In this document: piece after piece, positions 46,182 to 55,085 of the stretch
Position numbering within the stretch: the stretch's first letter is position 1
Layout of the letters: the number at the start of each line of letters is the position of its first letter
Origin: Bacteroidales bacterium
GTDB lineage: Bacteria > Bacteroidota > Bacteroidia > Bacteroidales > P3
Direction of reading: 5' to 3'
Assembly (NCBI GenBank): GCA_017934545.1
Contig: JAGBJI010000006.1
Location: forward strand, 45,926-109,925
DNA length: 64,000 nucleotides
The notes under the pieces: generated by a model
The model's database searches: none
Seen by the model: the letters and a program-made list of their open reading frames with translations, nothing else
What the model was told of the DNA's origin: nothing
Position numbers and translations under genes: made by a program

Positions 46182-48026
46182 TCAGTTGAGCAGTTTCCAC
46201 ACAAAGCCGTAACGGAACGTAAAACCTTCGGAAGGGTAGAGCGGGGAGTTGAAATAAGAGTGGTTAATCAGCCCTGCATGCGGGTGTTGCAGCATTATAT
46301 ACATGCAAAATCTGTCTATGTTTATGTTTATGTAAGTATCTGCAAAAATATAGTTGCCTATCTTTTCTTCGTTTTGGTAACAAAACATGCCTGTATGCAC
46401 ATTGTATCGGTCTGCGTAGTATTTTGAGAAATATTTTATGTCCATTCCCGTTTTTACGGTCAGTTTTCCTTTGAATACGGAGAAATCGTACGCAAATCCT
46501 TGCTTGATTGTCAACAGCGGAAGGTGAATACCAGAGTTTTTGTCCACTTTTTGCAACAGACAAAAGCCTTTGAAACGCCATCGTTTGTAGGAAAAATTGT
46601 TTTTTAACATCAATTCCGCAACGCCGTTGTCGGTTGTATTAACGTTAAGCGTGTTTGCATCCAAATAGCAATAGTCTTTCAATTTGGTATAACCTGCACT
46701 GAGGGAAATGTTTTCCGATTTTGACAGACCTATAACCGCTCTTTGTGTTTTTGTTTTCACAAAAGGATAATCCCAAGCGAGCGAATCCGTCTGATAGTGC
46801 GAGAAAATATAGTCCGCAGTCCGCTTTTGAATGAAAACATCTGCGAAAACAAAGCAGTCTTTTGCGTTGTTAAGATATTGACGCAGCGAAACGTTGAACT
46901 GATACGACCCTTTGTACATGCCGGACGAGATGATACCCGACGCATTTGCCTTGAGCAAAAAGCGGTTTGCCTCTACGGCGGTTTTTATCTCGGGTGCAAG
47001 GACACGGAACGAAGTACTGTAAAGCGAATCGTTGAAATTAATCACGTCATAGTTCATTCCCAAGGAAAGAGGTATGAAAAAAGAGTTTTTGTCTGCGAAA
47101 ACATCGTTGGTCCAAAACAAACTGTTACGCCAGATATTGTTTCCCAAAGAATCTTTTACGGTTTTGTTTTCATCGTCGTACAATCCGGCACAACGCATGT
47201 ACGACATACTGTGAACGATAGCCCCCGGGTTGAAAAATTTTAACCTTTGCTCTTTGTCGGAATTGAATCTGTAAGTCTGCGAGAAGACATACTCACTTGA
47301 TTTCCACTTGCTCCAACCCTGCGTTATGTTTACAGGATAAGAACCGGGCTTGCTGTAAAGCGAGTTTCTGAATACGCTGTCGTCACTTATCCCTCCGTTT
47401 TCTTGGATATAGGCACGGTTGTGAACGAATGCGGCATTGCTGCGGTAACGTCCCGATTGGGAGATGTAGTTCAGCGTTGTATTGAAAAATTGGTTCATAA
47501 CCTGCGAGTTGGAAAACTCTCCGTCGGCATAGTTGACGTAATAATCGGTCTGTAAGTTCAATCCGCGGTAAATGTTGCGTGCAAAGTTTACGTTGAAATA
47601 CTGTCCGCCGTTCATGCTGTTGGAATAAGCAACGGAGGTGTAAGCCTTGCGGTTTTGGAAATATTTTATATTGTTGCGGGTGTAGATATAGGGTTGATAA
47701 ACATTGGGTTGCCAACGGTAATCAAATATTCCGTTCATTTGAAATGCCATGTTCTTGGTTGCAGAACCCGGCGTACAAAGTTGCAAATAGTAATTGCCGT
47801 CGGGCATGTCGGCTTTGTTGTAATAATGTTGCTCAAAAACGTCGTAATGCACTCCGAAAACGGAGTCAATTATATAATCCGTTTTGCTGTTGTGGTAATA
47901 TATAATATTGTTAAGCGAAGTGTCGTTTTTGAAAAAAGAATGCACGGCGGGGTTTTGGGCATTGACCGCAGTCAACCCCGCCGTACACATTATCAATATG
48001 CAGATATTTTTCAGTCTTTGCAACAT
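46182..48026 (-). CDS. Putative outer-membrane porin (Porin_10 family)
   Basis: A 614-aa protein with signal peptide ('MCTAGLTAVNAQ') and long alternating strand pattern; the central 'NFARNIYRGLNLQTDYYVNYADGEFSNSQVMNQFF' area and the ending 'FTFRYGFVWKLLN' are typical of the large putative porin family (PF14121) of Bacteroidota. It starts 9 bp after trxB on the minus strand, so it shares that transcript. Substrate unknown. Confidence 0.82.
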   Translation of the reverse strand: MLQRLKNICILIMCTAGLTAVNAQNPAVHSFFKNDTSLNNIIYYHNSKTDYIIDSVFGVHYDVFEQHYYNKADMPDGNYYLQLCTPGSATKNMAFQMNGIFDYRWQPNVYQPYIYTRNNIKYFQNRKAYTSVAYSNSMNGGQYFNVNFARNIYRGLNLQTDYYVNYADGEFSNSQVMNQFFNTTLNYISQSGRYRSNAAFVHNRAYIQENGGISDDSVFRNSLYSKPGSYPVNITQGWSKWKSSEYVFSQTYRFNSDKEQRLKFFNPGAIVHSMSYMRCAGLYDDENKTVKDSLGNNIWRNSLFWTNDVFADKNSFFIPLSLGMNYDVINFNDSLYSTSFRVLAPEIKTAVEANRFLLKANASGIISSGMYKGSYQFNVSLRQYLNNAKDCFVFADVFIQKRTADYIFSHYQTDSLAWDYPFVKTKTQRAVIGLSKSENISLSAGYTKLKDYCYLDANTLNVNTTDNGVAELMLKNNFSYKRWRFKGFCLLQKVDKNSGIHLPLLTIKQGFAYDFSVFKGKLTVKTGMDIKYFSKYYADRYNVHTGMFCYQNEEKIGNYIFADTYININIDRFCMYIMLQHPHAGLINHSYFNSPLYPSEGFTFRYGFVWKLLN

Positions 48027-48035
48027 TTACACTCT

Positions 48036-48974
48036 TTAAAGCGGATGTTCAAGCAACCATCTTTCGCAGTCTATTGCGGCTTTTGCACCGCTTCCCGCAG
48101 CCACTACGGCCTGACGGTAACGGTTGTCCTGCACGTCGCCGCATGCAAACACGCCTTCAACGCTTGTGTACGATGTCTGACCTTTGGTGATTATGTATCC
48201 GCTTTCGTCCAACTCCAACTGCGATTTAAACAATTCGGTTGCAGGTTCGTTGCCTATGGCTACAAAAAGTCCGGTTACGGATATGTCGCTTTGTTCTCCG
48301 TTTACGGAAGACTCTATTCTCAATCCCGTGACACCGCTTTCATCTCCCAAGACTTCTTTTGGCTTGTTTTGCCAAAGTATCTCTATATTGGGTTTTTCCT
48401 GTACCATGCGTGCAAGTATGGCAGTAGCCCTCAACTGATTGCGTCGTACAACCATGTAAACTTTGTTGCAAATGCCTGCCAGATAGAGTGCTTCGGCACA
48501 TGCCGTATCGCCTCCTCCGACGACGGCAACGTCTTTTTTACGGTAGAAAAAGCCGTCGCATGTGGTACAGGTACTCACTCCTTGTCCGCGGAACTTGCTT
48601 TCGCTTTCCAATCCCAACCATTTGGCTCTTGCACCCGTTGAGATGATGATGCTTTGTGCCGAGTATTGATTGCCGTCTTCGTCTTCCAAGACAAAAGGTC
48701 TTTGTTTTAAATCAACCTTGCTGATAACTTTGCTGCGGATGTCCGCACCGAATCTTTCGGCTTGTTTACGCATGTCTTCCATAAGCCCGAAGCCGCTTGT
48801 TCCCTGCGGATATCCGGGGAAGTTATCTATTTGTTCGGTCATCGTTATCTGACCTCCCGGGGCAGAACCCTCAAACATCACGGGTTTGATGTCGGCACGC
48901 AGGGCATAGATTGCCGCCGTATAGCCCGCAGGCCCCGAGCCGATTATGGCACATTTTATATTTTCAGTTGTCAT
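48036..48974 (-). CDS. trxB: Thioredoxin reductase
   Basis: A 312-aa FAD/NADPH enzyme reducing thioredoxin. GSGPAGYTAA FAD site (12-21), redox pair Cys136-Cys139 in 'TCTTCDG', NADPH site 'VVGGGDTACAEA' and C-terminal 'VFACGDVQD'. Full length. Promoter-like TAGTTTTG lies 30 bp upstream. Operon with the Porin_10 gene. Confidence 0.96.
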   Translation of the reverse strand: MTTENIKCAIIGSGPAGYTAAIYALRADIKPVMFEGSAPGGQITMTEQIDNFPGYPQGTSGFGLMEDMRKQAERFGADIRSKVISKVDLKQRPFVLEDEDGNQYSAQSIIISTGARAKWLGLESESKFRGQGVSTCTTCDGFFYRKKDVAVVGGGDTACAEALYLAGICNKVYMVVRRNQLRATAILARMVQEKPNIEILWQNKPKEVLGDESGVTGLRIESSVNGEQSDISVTGLFVAIGNEPATELFKSQLELDESGYIITKGQTSYTSVEGVFACGDVQDNRYRQAVVAAGSGAKAAIDCERWLLEHPL

Positions 48975-49004
48975 ATCTTTTTTCCTTTAACAATTATTAT
49001 TTTG

Positions 49005-49012
49005 CAAAACTA
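49005..49012 (-). promoter_or_regulatory. -7 promoter element of trxB
   Basis: TAGTTTTG on the minus strand (TAnnTTTG), 30 bp before the ATG. Confidence 0.5.
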
Positions 49013-49116
49013 CAAAAAATAAACGAAAGAATGCTTAAAAACCGCTTCACTTTTACAGACGGGCAAAAAATATCTTTAGTTTCTGACTTTATTTTGTTGT
49101 TTTCAGAATTGATTTT

Positions 49117-49203
49117 GTTTTGAACCGTCCGAAAGTATATTTCAGACCGTCCAAAACTTACTTTCGGACGGTTCAAAAGTGAGTTTCGGACGGTTCAAAA
49201 CAA
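49117..49203. repeat. 22-bp phased array M (ACCGTCC word, two units each orientation)
   Basis: ACCGTCC at about 49124 and 49146 (forward) and GGACGGT twice after it (reverse); consecutive units are 22 bp apart. The whole is a palindrome of about 85 bp with TTTTGAACC / GGTTCAAAA ends. Much less AT-rich than the other arrays but with the same spacing. It lies in the 481-bp gap between divergent trxB and araC-type genes. The rest of the gap has only the two promoters and unremarkable sequence. Confidence 0.82.
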
Positions 49204-49406
49204 TTTCTTTTCTGAAAATGCAAAAATTAAATGTGTTTTTACAAAAATAAAGCGGCGTTTTACAAAAATGTGTTGCATGTATGAATCCGCACAGTGCGGA
49301 CAAATGTGTCGGCAGATATGGATATAATATGGTTTAATGGGTATAATCTTACAAAAAGACCGTAAATAACGGCATATATTATACATTTAAACCATTTTTT
49401 TTTTTA

Positions 49407-49414
49407 TAATTTTG
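49407..49414 (+). promoter_or_regulatory. -7 promoter element of the AraC-family gene
   Basis: TAATTTTG after a T-run; TTTA 18 bp upstream is the -33 candidate; leader about 35 nt. Confidence 0.55.
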
Positions 49415-49455
49415 CATTCAAAAATAAAAAACACTTAAAATCTTTTTACAACACG

Positions 49456-50472
49456 ATGCGGATTGTAACACTCAAAGACGACATGGGATTTCCGTTCGCA
49501 CAGTATAACGACGGAGATATTTTTATAAGCAATGATTTCTTTACGGTCAAACATGACAACGAGCCTTTCAAAACCACTATGACCATAGTATGTCTGTGTA
49601 CGCAGGGGTCGGGGACTATATCTATTAACGATACTACCTACAATTATTCCGACAGGGATATGGTAGTCATCGCTCCGTACTCAATCATTTGCGGCGGCGC
49701 GGCAGCGAAACAATCCAAGTTCCGTATCATGGCTTTTGACGGGTTGAGTATGCGTAACAATATTGCGGTCAGCAAAGATACATGGACAAGTCTGATGTAT
49801 GTAAAGAACAATCCCGTCTGCAAACTCTCGGACTATCAGTACAAGGTGATGAATCATTATTTTGAATTGGCATATCTGTACGTTCAAAACCCGCACGACA
49901 TTTATCAAAAGGACAAGATGAGCAATCTGACGCGGTGTTGGATTTACGATTTGCTGACCATGATTTCCGAGTATTCGGATTACAAAAGTTTTAACAAGGA
50001 ACGGTTTTCGTCAAACGATGTTATGTTTCAGAAGTTTATAGAAATACTTTCGTTGCATAACGGCAAAATGCGGTCGGTTCAGAGTGCGGCAAAGCAAATA
50101 GGCATGTCACCCAAATATCTTTCATATGTAGTCAAGCAGGCTACGGGTAAAACGCCGCAGACTTTCATCCACGAGTTCACAATCAATGCCATGAAAGAGC
50201 AGTTGAAGTATTCTGGCAAGTCAATCAAAGAGATAAGCAACGACATGGACTTTACGGAGCCGTCGTTTTTCGGAAAATTTTTCAAACAGCACACTTCAAT
50301 GACGCCGCTTGAGTACAGACGGCAGGTACTTCAACAACAAAAAGAACCTAAAGAAGATTTACCGTCTGCAAACCGCACCTTTGCGTCTGCAAACATTTAT
50401 TCGCAGGACGCAAAACTCAATGAAGATATTTCTTCTCTGTATTCCGCCTTGGGTTTTATGTGTTGGATGTAA
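49456..50472 (+). CDS. AraC family transcriptional regulator
   Basis: A 338-aa regulator: an N-terminal cupin-like sensor (about 15-110, 'GSGTISINDTTYNYSDRDMVVIAP') and a C-terminal double helix-turn-helix (about 200-298, 'SAAKQIGMSPKYLSYVVKQATGKTPQTFI', 'IKEISNDMDFTEPSFFGKFFKQHTSMTPLEYRR'). A ~40-residue extension follows. It may control the adjacent C39-like lipoprotein gene 92 bp downstream, or the divergent trxB; no operator was identified. Confidence 0.9.
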   Translation: MRIVTLKDDMGFPFAQYNDGDIFISNDFFTVKHDNEPFKTTMTIVCLCTQGSGTISINDTTYNYSDRDMVVIAPYSIICGGAAAKQSKFRIMAFDGLSMRNNIAVSKDTWTSLMYVKNNPVCKLSDYQYKVMNHYFELAYLYVQNPHDIYQKDKMSNLTRCWIYDLLTMISEYSDYKSFNKERFSSNDVMFQKFIEILSLHNGKMRSVQSAAKQIGMSPKYLSYVVKQATGKTPQTFIHEFTINAMKEQLKYSGKSIKEISNDMDFTEPSFFGKFFKQHTSMTPLEYRRQVLQQQKEPKEDLPSANRTFASANIYSQDAKLNEDISSLYSALGFMCWM

Positions 50473-50529
50473 ACAAAAGGCATAATTGCAATTGATAAAG
50501 CAGGATTTTTAAGTTTTAAACATTTGTTT

Positions 50530-50537
50530 TAACTTTG
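50530..50537 (+). promoter_or_regulatory. -7 promoter element of the C39-like lipoprotein gene
   Basis: TAACTTTG, 27 bp before the ATG at 50565; this placement rules out the upstream TTG at 50535 as start. Confidence 0.55.
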
Positions 50538-50564
50538 CAGATTCATAACACAAAACAACAGAAT

Positions 50565-51329
50565 ATGTATACAAAAGCAATAAAATCCGTTCTTATCTGT
50601 TCTATATTGGTTTTTGCAGGATGCAGTTCGCATTCTGACAAAGCGGATTGCGGCAATAACTCCGCAAGGACGGAAAATAAAAACGCAGTATTACTAAAAG
50701 ATTTTCCGACATTGCAACAGACCACAGACTATACATGCGGCAATGCAGCAAGTCTGATGGTTATGAAATTTTTCGGTGACAGCAGCGAAACGGAAAGCTC
50801 TTTGGCAGAGAAGATGCACACACATACCGACAGCCAAACGCCCGGTGCAAAACCCGGTTCGGCAAAACAATGGACTGATTACGGAACAAGTGTAGGGGAG
50901 ATATACAATTACTTTCTTAAAAATAAGAATTACCGCATCGTTTTTTCAAGTTATGACAACAAAAACTCTCTTCTTACCGATACTTCTGCGGTCGGCATTC
51001 AGGCAGTGAATAACAAAAAACCTGAATTTGCGGATTACGGAAAGGCAGCGAAGTTTTTTGCCGACAATATCAGAAACGGAAGACCTGTAATGGTATGTTG
51101 GAACGCTTGGGGCGGACATTGGACGGTGTGTATAGGATATGACGACAACCGAACCGCAGATTTCTTTGACGATGACGTGCTTACGATGGCTGACCCGTAC
51201 GATACGACCGACGGAATACAAGACGGCTATACCAAAGTGCCGTTAGTGCAGTTTTTTTACGATTGGTTCTGCACCATGACGCCCAAACCTTACCAGTTAC
51301 AACCTTATATAGTAGTTGAAAAACGCTGA
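50565..51329 (+). CDS. C39-like papain-fold peptidase, lipoprotein
   Basis: A 254-aa lipoprotein: lipobox 'LVFAGC' with Cys20, then a papain-like domain with Cys58 in 'DYTCGNAAS', His185 in 'GGHWTVCIGY' and Asp210 in 'TMADPYD'. This matches the Peptidase_C39_2 pattern. It is membrane-anchored on the periplasmic or outer side, so a bacteriocin-leader role is unlikely; peptide or wall-peptide cleavage is possible. Preceded by an AraC regulator. Confidence 0.83.
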   Translation: MYTKAIKSVLICSILVFAGCSSHSDKADCGNNSARTENKNAVLLKDFPTLQQTTDYTCGNAASLMVMKFFGDSSETESSLAEKMHTHTDSQTPGAKPGSAKQWTDYGTSVGEIYNYFLKNKNYRIVFSSYDNKNSLLTDTSAVGIQAVNNKKPEFADYGKAAKFFADNIRNGRPVMVCWNAWGGHWTVCIGYDDNRTADFFDDDVLTMADPYDTTDGIQDGYTKVPLVQFFYDWFCTMTPKPYQLQPYIVVEKR

Positions 51330-51354
51330 TTCGTTGCATTGTTTTCAGAATCCG

Positions 51355-51446
51355 TTTTCAAAAAACATATGTATTTGAAATAAAAAACATATGTTTTTTT
51401 ATAAAAATTCATATGTTTTTTTGAAAAAATACATATGTTTTTTGTT
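51355..51446. repeat. 22-bp phased array N (CATATG word)
   Basis: Four CATATG hexamers in A/T runs, exactly 22 bp apart, the same word as array K. It fills the gap between the converging C39-like and OMP genes and could also stop transcription from either side. Confidence 0.85.
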
Positions 51447-51497
51447 TTTACTTTCAGAATTTGTTTTTGTGCAAGGTCATACTTTGCCGGCAGATAG

Positions 51498-53849
51498 TTA
51501 CATTCCGAAGCGGGAAGTGTCCACCTGCTTTTGTTGTCTTTGCTTATAACCTTTGAATTTGTAGGCAATCTCAAGGCGGAAGAACCTGCTGTAAAAATTA
51601 CTGTTCATTTCGTAGTTCTGTCCTAACTTATTGCAATAATAAACTCCGTATCTGCTTTTGAAAATATCGTTAAGACTTAAATTCAGTGTCAATCTGCCGT
51701 CAAAAAATTCGCTTTTCAATGCCGCATCCGCCGCAATCTTTCCGTCATATTCCCTCATTGCCGCAAAACCGTGTGAATGGTAATCAACAAAAAGACTAAA
51801 AATTATCTTGGGTTTATAACTTATGGTAATATCCGTGCTGTTTGTTGCCGTAAATTGCACGTAACGGTTATCAAAACTCAAAGAAAACCAATCGTTTGCT
51901 TTGTATTGCTGCCACCGAACTTGACCTTGGAAACGCGAAGTGAGTCTTTGTCCTATTTCTATCGGAAAAGACAGACCTGCAAAGGCAAGCTGCGTTTTTT
52001 CAATGTTAAGTGTTTGGGTTAGTTTCACAAGCGTGTCGGGTAAGAAATAATCCTGTTGCACCAAATTGTCCTTTGAATACAGGTAACCGACGGTTAAAAC
52101 ATACTTTTGTTTGAATATATAGTTGAAATACGTCACGTTGGCAATATCAGGCCGCAAATAAGGATTGCCTTTTGAAATACTGTATTTGTCAGAGTGCGTT
52201 GTGTAGTCCTGCAATTGCCAATAAGACGGGTGGGTGCGAGATGTGTAGTTGTGCAATTGTAATATATAGTCAATATTCGGCATATACGACAGCGTAAAGT
52301 CAGGCAATAAATCATTTATTTTGTACCCGTCATTATTGTAATATTCATCTGTAAGCGTAGCATCTAAATTCAGTTTGTTGTTAAGGAAACTTTTTCTGAC
52401 GGAAACGAAAGCCCGTACGCTGTGTTCTGAAATGATTGCCGTAGTTTTGTAATTGTCCGCAGCGGATTGTGATAAATCGGTATTCATTTGCCTGTTTTTG
52501 TTCTCGGTATAAGAATATCTGCCGCCGTAAGCAAGACTCCAACCGTTGGAAAGCGAATTGTTTATATTCAAGTAGCCCATTACCTTGTTTATCTTTTGAT
52601 TTGCGTTGTACGAAAAGGCATCTGACAAAGGCAAAAGCGTAACGCCGTCCGGTGAATACTCACTGTATTGCATTTTTTGCGTGTAGTCGTTGTTGTAATT
52701 AGTGTATTCCGCACCTGCGTTAAAGGAAAAAATTTGTTCGGGTCTGCTTTTGCCGTGGTCATAGTGCAAAGAAATGTTGTGAAGATAGTTTTCAATGTCA
52801 TTATCCGACAAAGAATTGCCCGTATATGAGTTTTTGCTGCTGCCCTGTTGCGTTTGACGGGGTACATACGTCCCCATGTATGAAAGATTTATGGATTTAA
52901 AGTCATCAATGTTGTATGCGGCAGAAGAATATATGTTGTGAGTAGAGCCTTCGGTCAAGCTGTAAGAGTCGGAGTGGATGTCAAAGACATTATTTGCCAC
53001 TTTGTGATGGACATCGGTGATTAAGCGGCTTTTTCTCTTGCCTGCGGCGTAATCGTACGACAAGTCAAAATTCCATTTGGGCGAAGCAAAGAATGCCGAT
53101 GCCGCAGTACCGAAACTGTTTGCGGATTGGTTGCGGTATTTTGCCCCGATTTGACCGCTGTATGAGTAGTGACGCTCTTTTTTCAATATAACGTTGACGG
53201 CGGCACCCCTTACATTCCACTCGGCAGGTGCATTGTAGGAAATTTCCACGTTTTCAACCTTTTCTGCAGGCAATGTCTTTAAGTAATTTATCAAATTGTC
53301 ATAGCTCTTTGTAGAAACCCTGCCGTTGATAAGCAATGCCGAACCTTGAGTACCGACAACTGTCAGATTGTTTTCATCATTGCTGGCAACGGACGGCAAT
53401 TCCCGTATCAAATCAAAAGCACTTACGACAACCTTTTTCTGTCTTACCGCCTGTGCGTCATATTTCAATTTATTGTCTTGCAGAGTTACTATCTGCCGAG
53501 CAGCTTTCACTTCAACGGTTTGCAGAAAAGTGCCGTCCGATTCCAATATTACCTCGCTTTTAAGGTCTTTCAAATCTGCGGAATATGGTTTAAAGCCCAC
53601 GAAACTGATGATTACGAACTTGTTTTGAGTGTTTGCCGTGTTTAAAACAAATTTGCCCGTGCTGTCAGTCGCAGTTCCTTCAACCAAAGAGGAGTCCGCC
53701 TTGTTCAAAACCACAACATTGGCAAACATAATAGGGTTTTGTGCCGTGTCTTTGACAATATATTCCGAGGGTTGCGAAATTGCATTTAACCGGCAGGCAA
53801 TCACGGCAATCAAAATTAAGAGTTTTTTCATCGTTTTTAGTTTTTTCAT
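51498..53849 (-). CDS. Outer-membrane beta-barrel receptor (OMP_b-brl_3, TonB-receptor-like)
   Basis: A 783-aa protein. Signal peptide ('IAVIACRLNAISQ'; Met7 is an alternative start); carboxypeptidase-regulatory-like domain about 25-115 ('MFANVVVLNKADSSLVEGTATDSTGKFVL', 'ISFVGFKPY'); plug-like domain ('ELPSVASNDENNLTVVGTQGSALLINGR', 'LPAEKVENVEI'); then a large barrel. Such proteins resemble SusC/TonB receptors but are shorter and often regulated with surface variation. An 11-C run lies 25 bp upstream of the start. Confidence 0.88.
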   Translation of the reverse strand: MKKLKTMKKLLILIAVIACRLNAISQPSEYIVKDTAQNPIMFANVVVLNKADSSLVEGTATDSTGKFVLNTANTQNKFVIISFVGFKPYSADLKDLKSEVILESDGTFLQTVEVKAARQIVTLQDNKLKYDAQAVRQKKVVVSAFDLIRELPSVASNDENNLTVVGTQGSALLINGRVSTKSYDNLINYLKTLPAEKVENVEISYNAPAEWNVRGAAVNVILKKERHYSYSGQIGAKYRNQSANSFGTAASAFFASPKWNFDLSYDYAAGKRKSRLITDVHHKVANNVFDIHSDSYSLTEGSTHNIYSSAAYNIDDFKSINLSYMGTYVPRQTQQGSSKNSYTGNSLSDNDIENYLHNISLHYDHGKSRPEQIFSFNAGAEYTNYNNDYTQKMQYSEYSPDGVTLLPLSDAFSYNANQKINKVMGYLNINNSLSNGWSLAYGGRYSYTENKNRQMNTDLSQSAADNYKTTAIISEHSVRAFVSVRKSFLNNKLNLDATLTDEYYNNDGYKINDLLPDFTLSYMPNIDYILQLHNYTSRTHPSYWQLQDYTTHSDKYSISKGNPYLRPDIANVTYFNYIFKQKYVLTVGYLYSKDNLVQQDYFLPDTLVKLTQTLNIEKTQLAFAGLSFPIEIGQRLTSRFQGQVRWQQYKANDWFSLSFDNRYVQFTATNSTDITISYKPKIIFSLFVDYHSHGFAAMREYDGKIAADAALKSEFFDGRLTLNLSLNDIFKSRYGVYYCNKLGQNYEMNSNFYSRFFRLEIAYKFKGYKQRQQKQVDTSRFGM

Positions 53850-53874
53850 CGTTTAAACTGCATTATAACGAAAT

Positions 53875-53885
53875 CCCCCCCCCCC
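53875..53885. repeat. Homopolymeric C11 (G11) tract at the 5' end of the OMP receptor gene
   Basis: Eleven consecutive C residues on the plus strand, 25 bp before the OMP ATG on the minus strand. Long G/C runs in an AT-rich intergenic region are prone to slipped-strand mispairing, and this position could alter promoter spacing or the leader. Confidence 0.9.
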
Positions 53886-53974
53886 TGAAAATTGTGCAAA
53901 AAGAGGAAAAAATTTCATTAAACTTCACACTTGTATAACAGTTGAGCGGTAAAAAAGGTTACAAAAACTTTTTT

Positions 53975-54232
53975 TCCTGCCGCCCAAAAACGTTTTCCTG
54001 CTGCCTAACGGCATTTCAATTTTGCCCTTTCTGAAAAGAGTTTGAAAAAAAATAGGTTTTTTGCATCAAAAAAATAGGTTTTTTGATGCAAAAAATGTGA
54101 TTTTTTTAATCTTACTTTCAGAAGGGGCGGAAATCAAATGCGAAAAGGCAACAACGAAATGCGAAAAAGCAGAAATTAAATACGATAGGGCGGCAGTACA
54201 GTATGATAGGATAGTAGTAAATAATAAAACGA
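53975..54232. repeat. Long-arm 22-bp phased array, copy G
   Basis: Core units TAGG, TAGG and TGTGA words at 22-bp spacing; inverted arms GCCCTTTCTGAAA and CTTTCAGAAGGGGC. Both flanks are degenerate 21-bp tandem repeats: left 'AACGGCATTTCAATTTTGCCC' type (one unit more than 20 is not shown in full elsewhere), right 'ATGCGAAAAGGCAAC...' type with four units. Near-identical to copy H on the far side of the TetR-ABC-ABC cassette. Confidence 0.85.
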
Positions 54233-54256
54233 CTGAAAAAAATACTGAAAAGAGAG

Positions 54257-54289
54257 TATTGCACGGCGGAAATACTTGCCGTAATTTTG
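54257..54289 (+). promoter_or_regulatory. Promoter of the tetR-ABC cassette
   Basis: TATTG (54257-54261, close to TTTG), 20-bp spacer, TAATTTTG (54282-54289); predicts a leader of about 15-20 nt with GTGAGG before the ATG. Confidence 0.6.
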
Positions 54290-54311
54290 CATCGTTAAAA
54301 TTTTTGTGAGG

Positions 54312-54923
54312 ATGCAAATAATTAAAGACGACATACAGCGAAATATTATCTTAAAATCCAAGGATATTTTCTTAAACCACGGATTTCAAAAGGCAAATAT
54401 GCGGGATATTTCCGCACAAAGCGGCGTTTCGCTCGGCAATCTTTACAATTATTTCGCATCCAAAGACGAAATATTCTTATCTGTCGTCTGTCCGGTTATG
54501 GTTTCTTTGTACAAAATGCTGGACAGACATCACGGAAAGCAATCTTCGGACATCACAGTGCTGAAAAACGAAAATTATCTTCCGAATGTGCTTGACGAAT
54601 ATCTGACTTTGATAAGACAGCATAAGGATTTGTTGCGGTTACTTTTGATTTTATCCGACGGAAGCCGCCTTAAAAACTTTAAAACCGAATACATACAACG
54701 TTCAAACTCCGTGGTACGCACGTGGCTTTCAGACATGAAGGAAAAATATCCGCACATACAAACGGATTTTTCGGACAATTTTCTTTCGCTTCACACATTT
54801 TGGATGTTTGAAACCATAGAACAAATCATCAAAACCGAAACATCGGACAGTGATGCCGCAAAAACGCTCGGCGAATACTTAACCTTTGAAATTCAAGGGT
54901 GGAAACAACTCACCGGAATATGA
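54312..54923 (+). CDS. TetR/AcrR family transcriptional regulator
   Basis: 203 aa from the ATG at 54312 (a GTG at 54306 is also in frame). N-terminal HTH about 10-60: 'FLNHGFQKANMRDISAQSGVSLGNLYNYFASKDEIFLSVV'. The C-terminal ligand domain is all-helical. It precedes two ABC exporter half-transporters and is likely their regulator; a terminator separates it from them, so read-through or an additional promoter must serve the ABC genes. Confidence 0.92.
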   Translation: MQIIKDDIQRNIILKSKDIFLNHGFQKANMRDISAQSGVSLGNLYNYFASKDEIFLSVVCPVMVSLYKMLDRHHGKQSSDITVLKNENYLPNVLDEYLTLIRQHKDLLRLLLILSDGSRLKNFKTEYIQRSNSVVRTWLSDMKEKYPHIQTDFSDNFLSLHTFWMFETIEQIIKTETSDSDAAKTLGEYLTFEIQGWKQLTGI

Positions 54924-54977
54924 AAACAAAAAAGCCATATCTAAATATACTGCCTTTAAGTGCAGAAAAATCATTGC

Positions 54978-55013
54978 AAGAGGTTGCTTTACGGCAGCCT
55001 CTTTTCTTTTTTA
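54978..55013 (+). terminator. Terminator/attenuator between tetR and the ABC genes
   Basis: Stem AGAGGTTGC / GGCAGCCTCT (one G-T pair), loop TTTAC, then TTTTCTTTTTT. It lies 73 bp before the first ABC gene. Confidence 0.75.
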
Positions 55014-55085
55014 TGAACCGAAACGGCTTTTGTTCGTTTTTGAATAAGCAAATAAATAATTTAAATCATAAAAAACTTTACTCAA

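Noticed and set aside
47655-48641. 328-codon frame on the plus strand
   Set aside because: Antisense to trxB and the Porin_10 gene; composition is cysteine/aromatic rich and shows no family features.
54061-54309. Small coding frame (about 80 codons) with heptad-like repeats KCEKA
   Set aside because: The 7-residue periodicity comes from the 21-bp DNA repeat of copy G; the similar frame at 58789-58995 is the same repeat in copy H, and neither has a promoter or conserved start.
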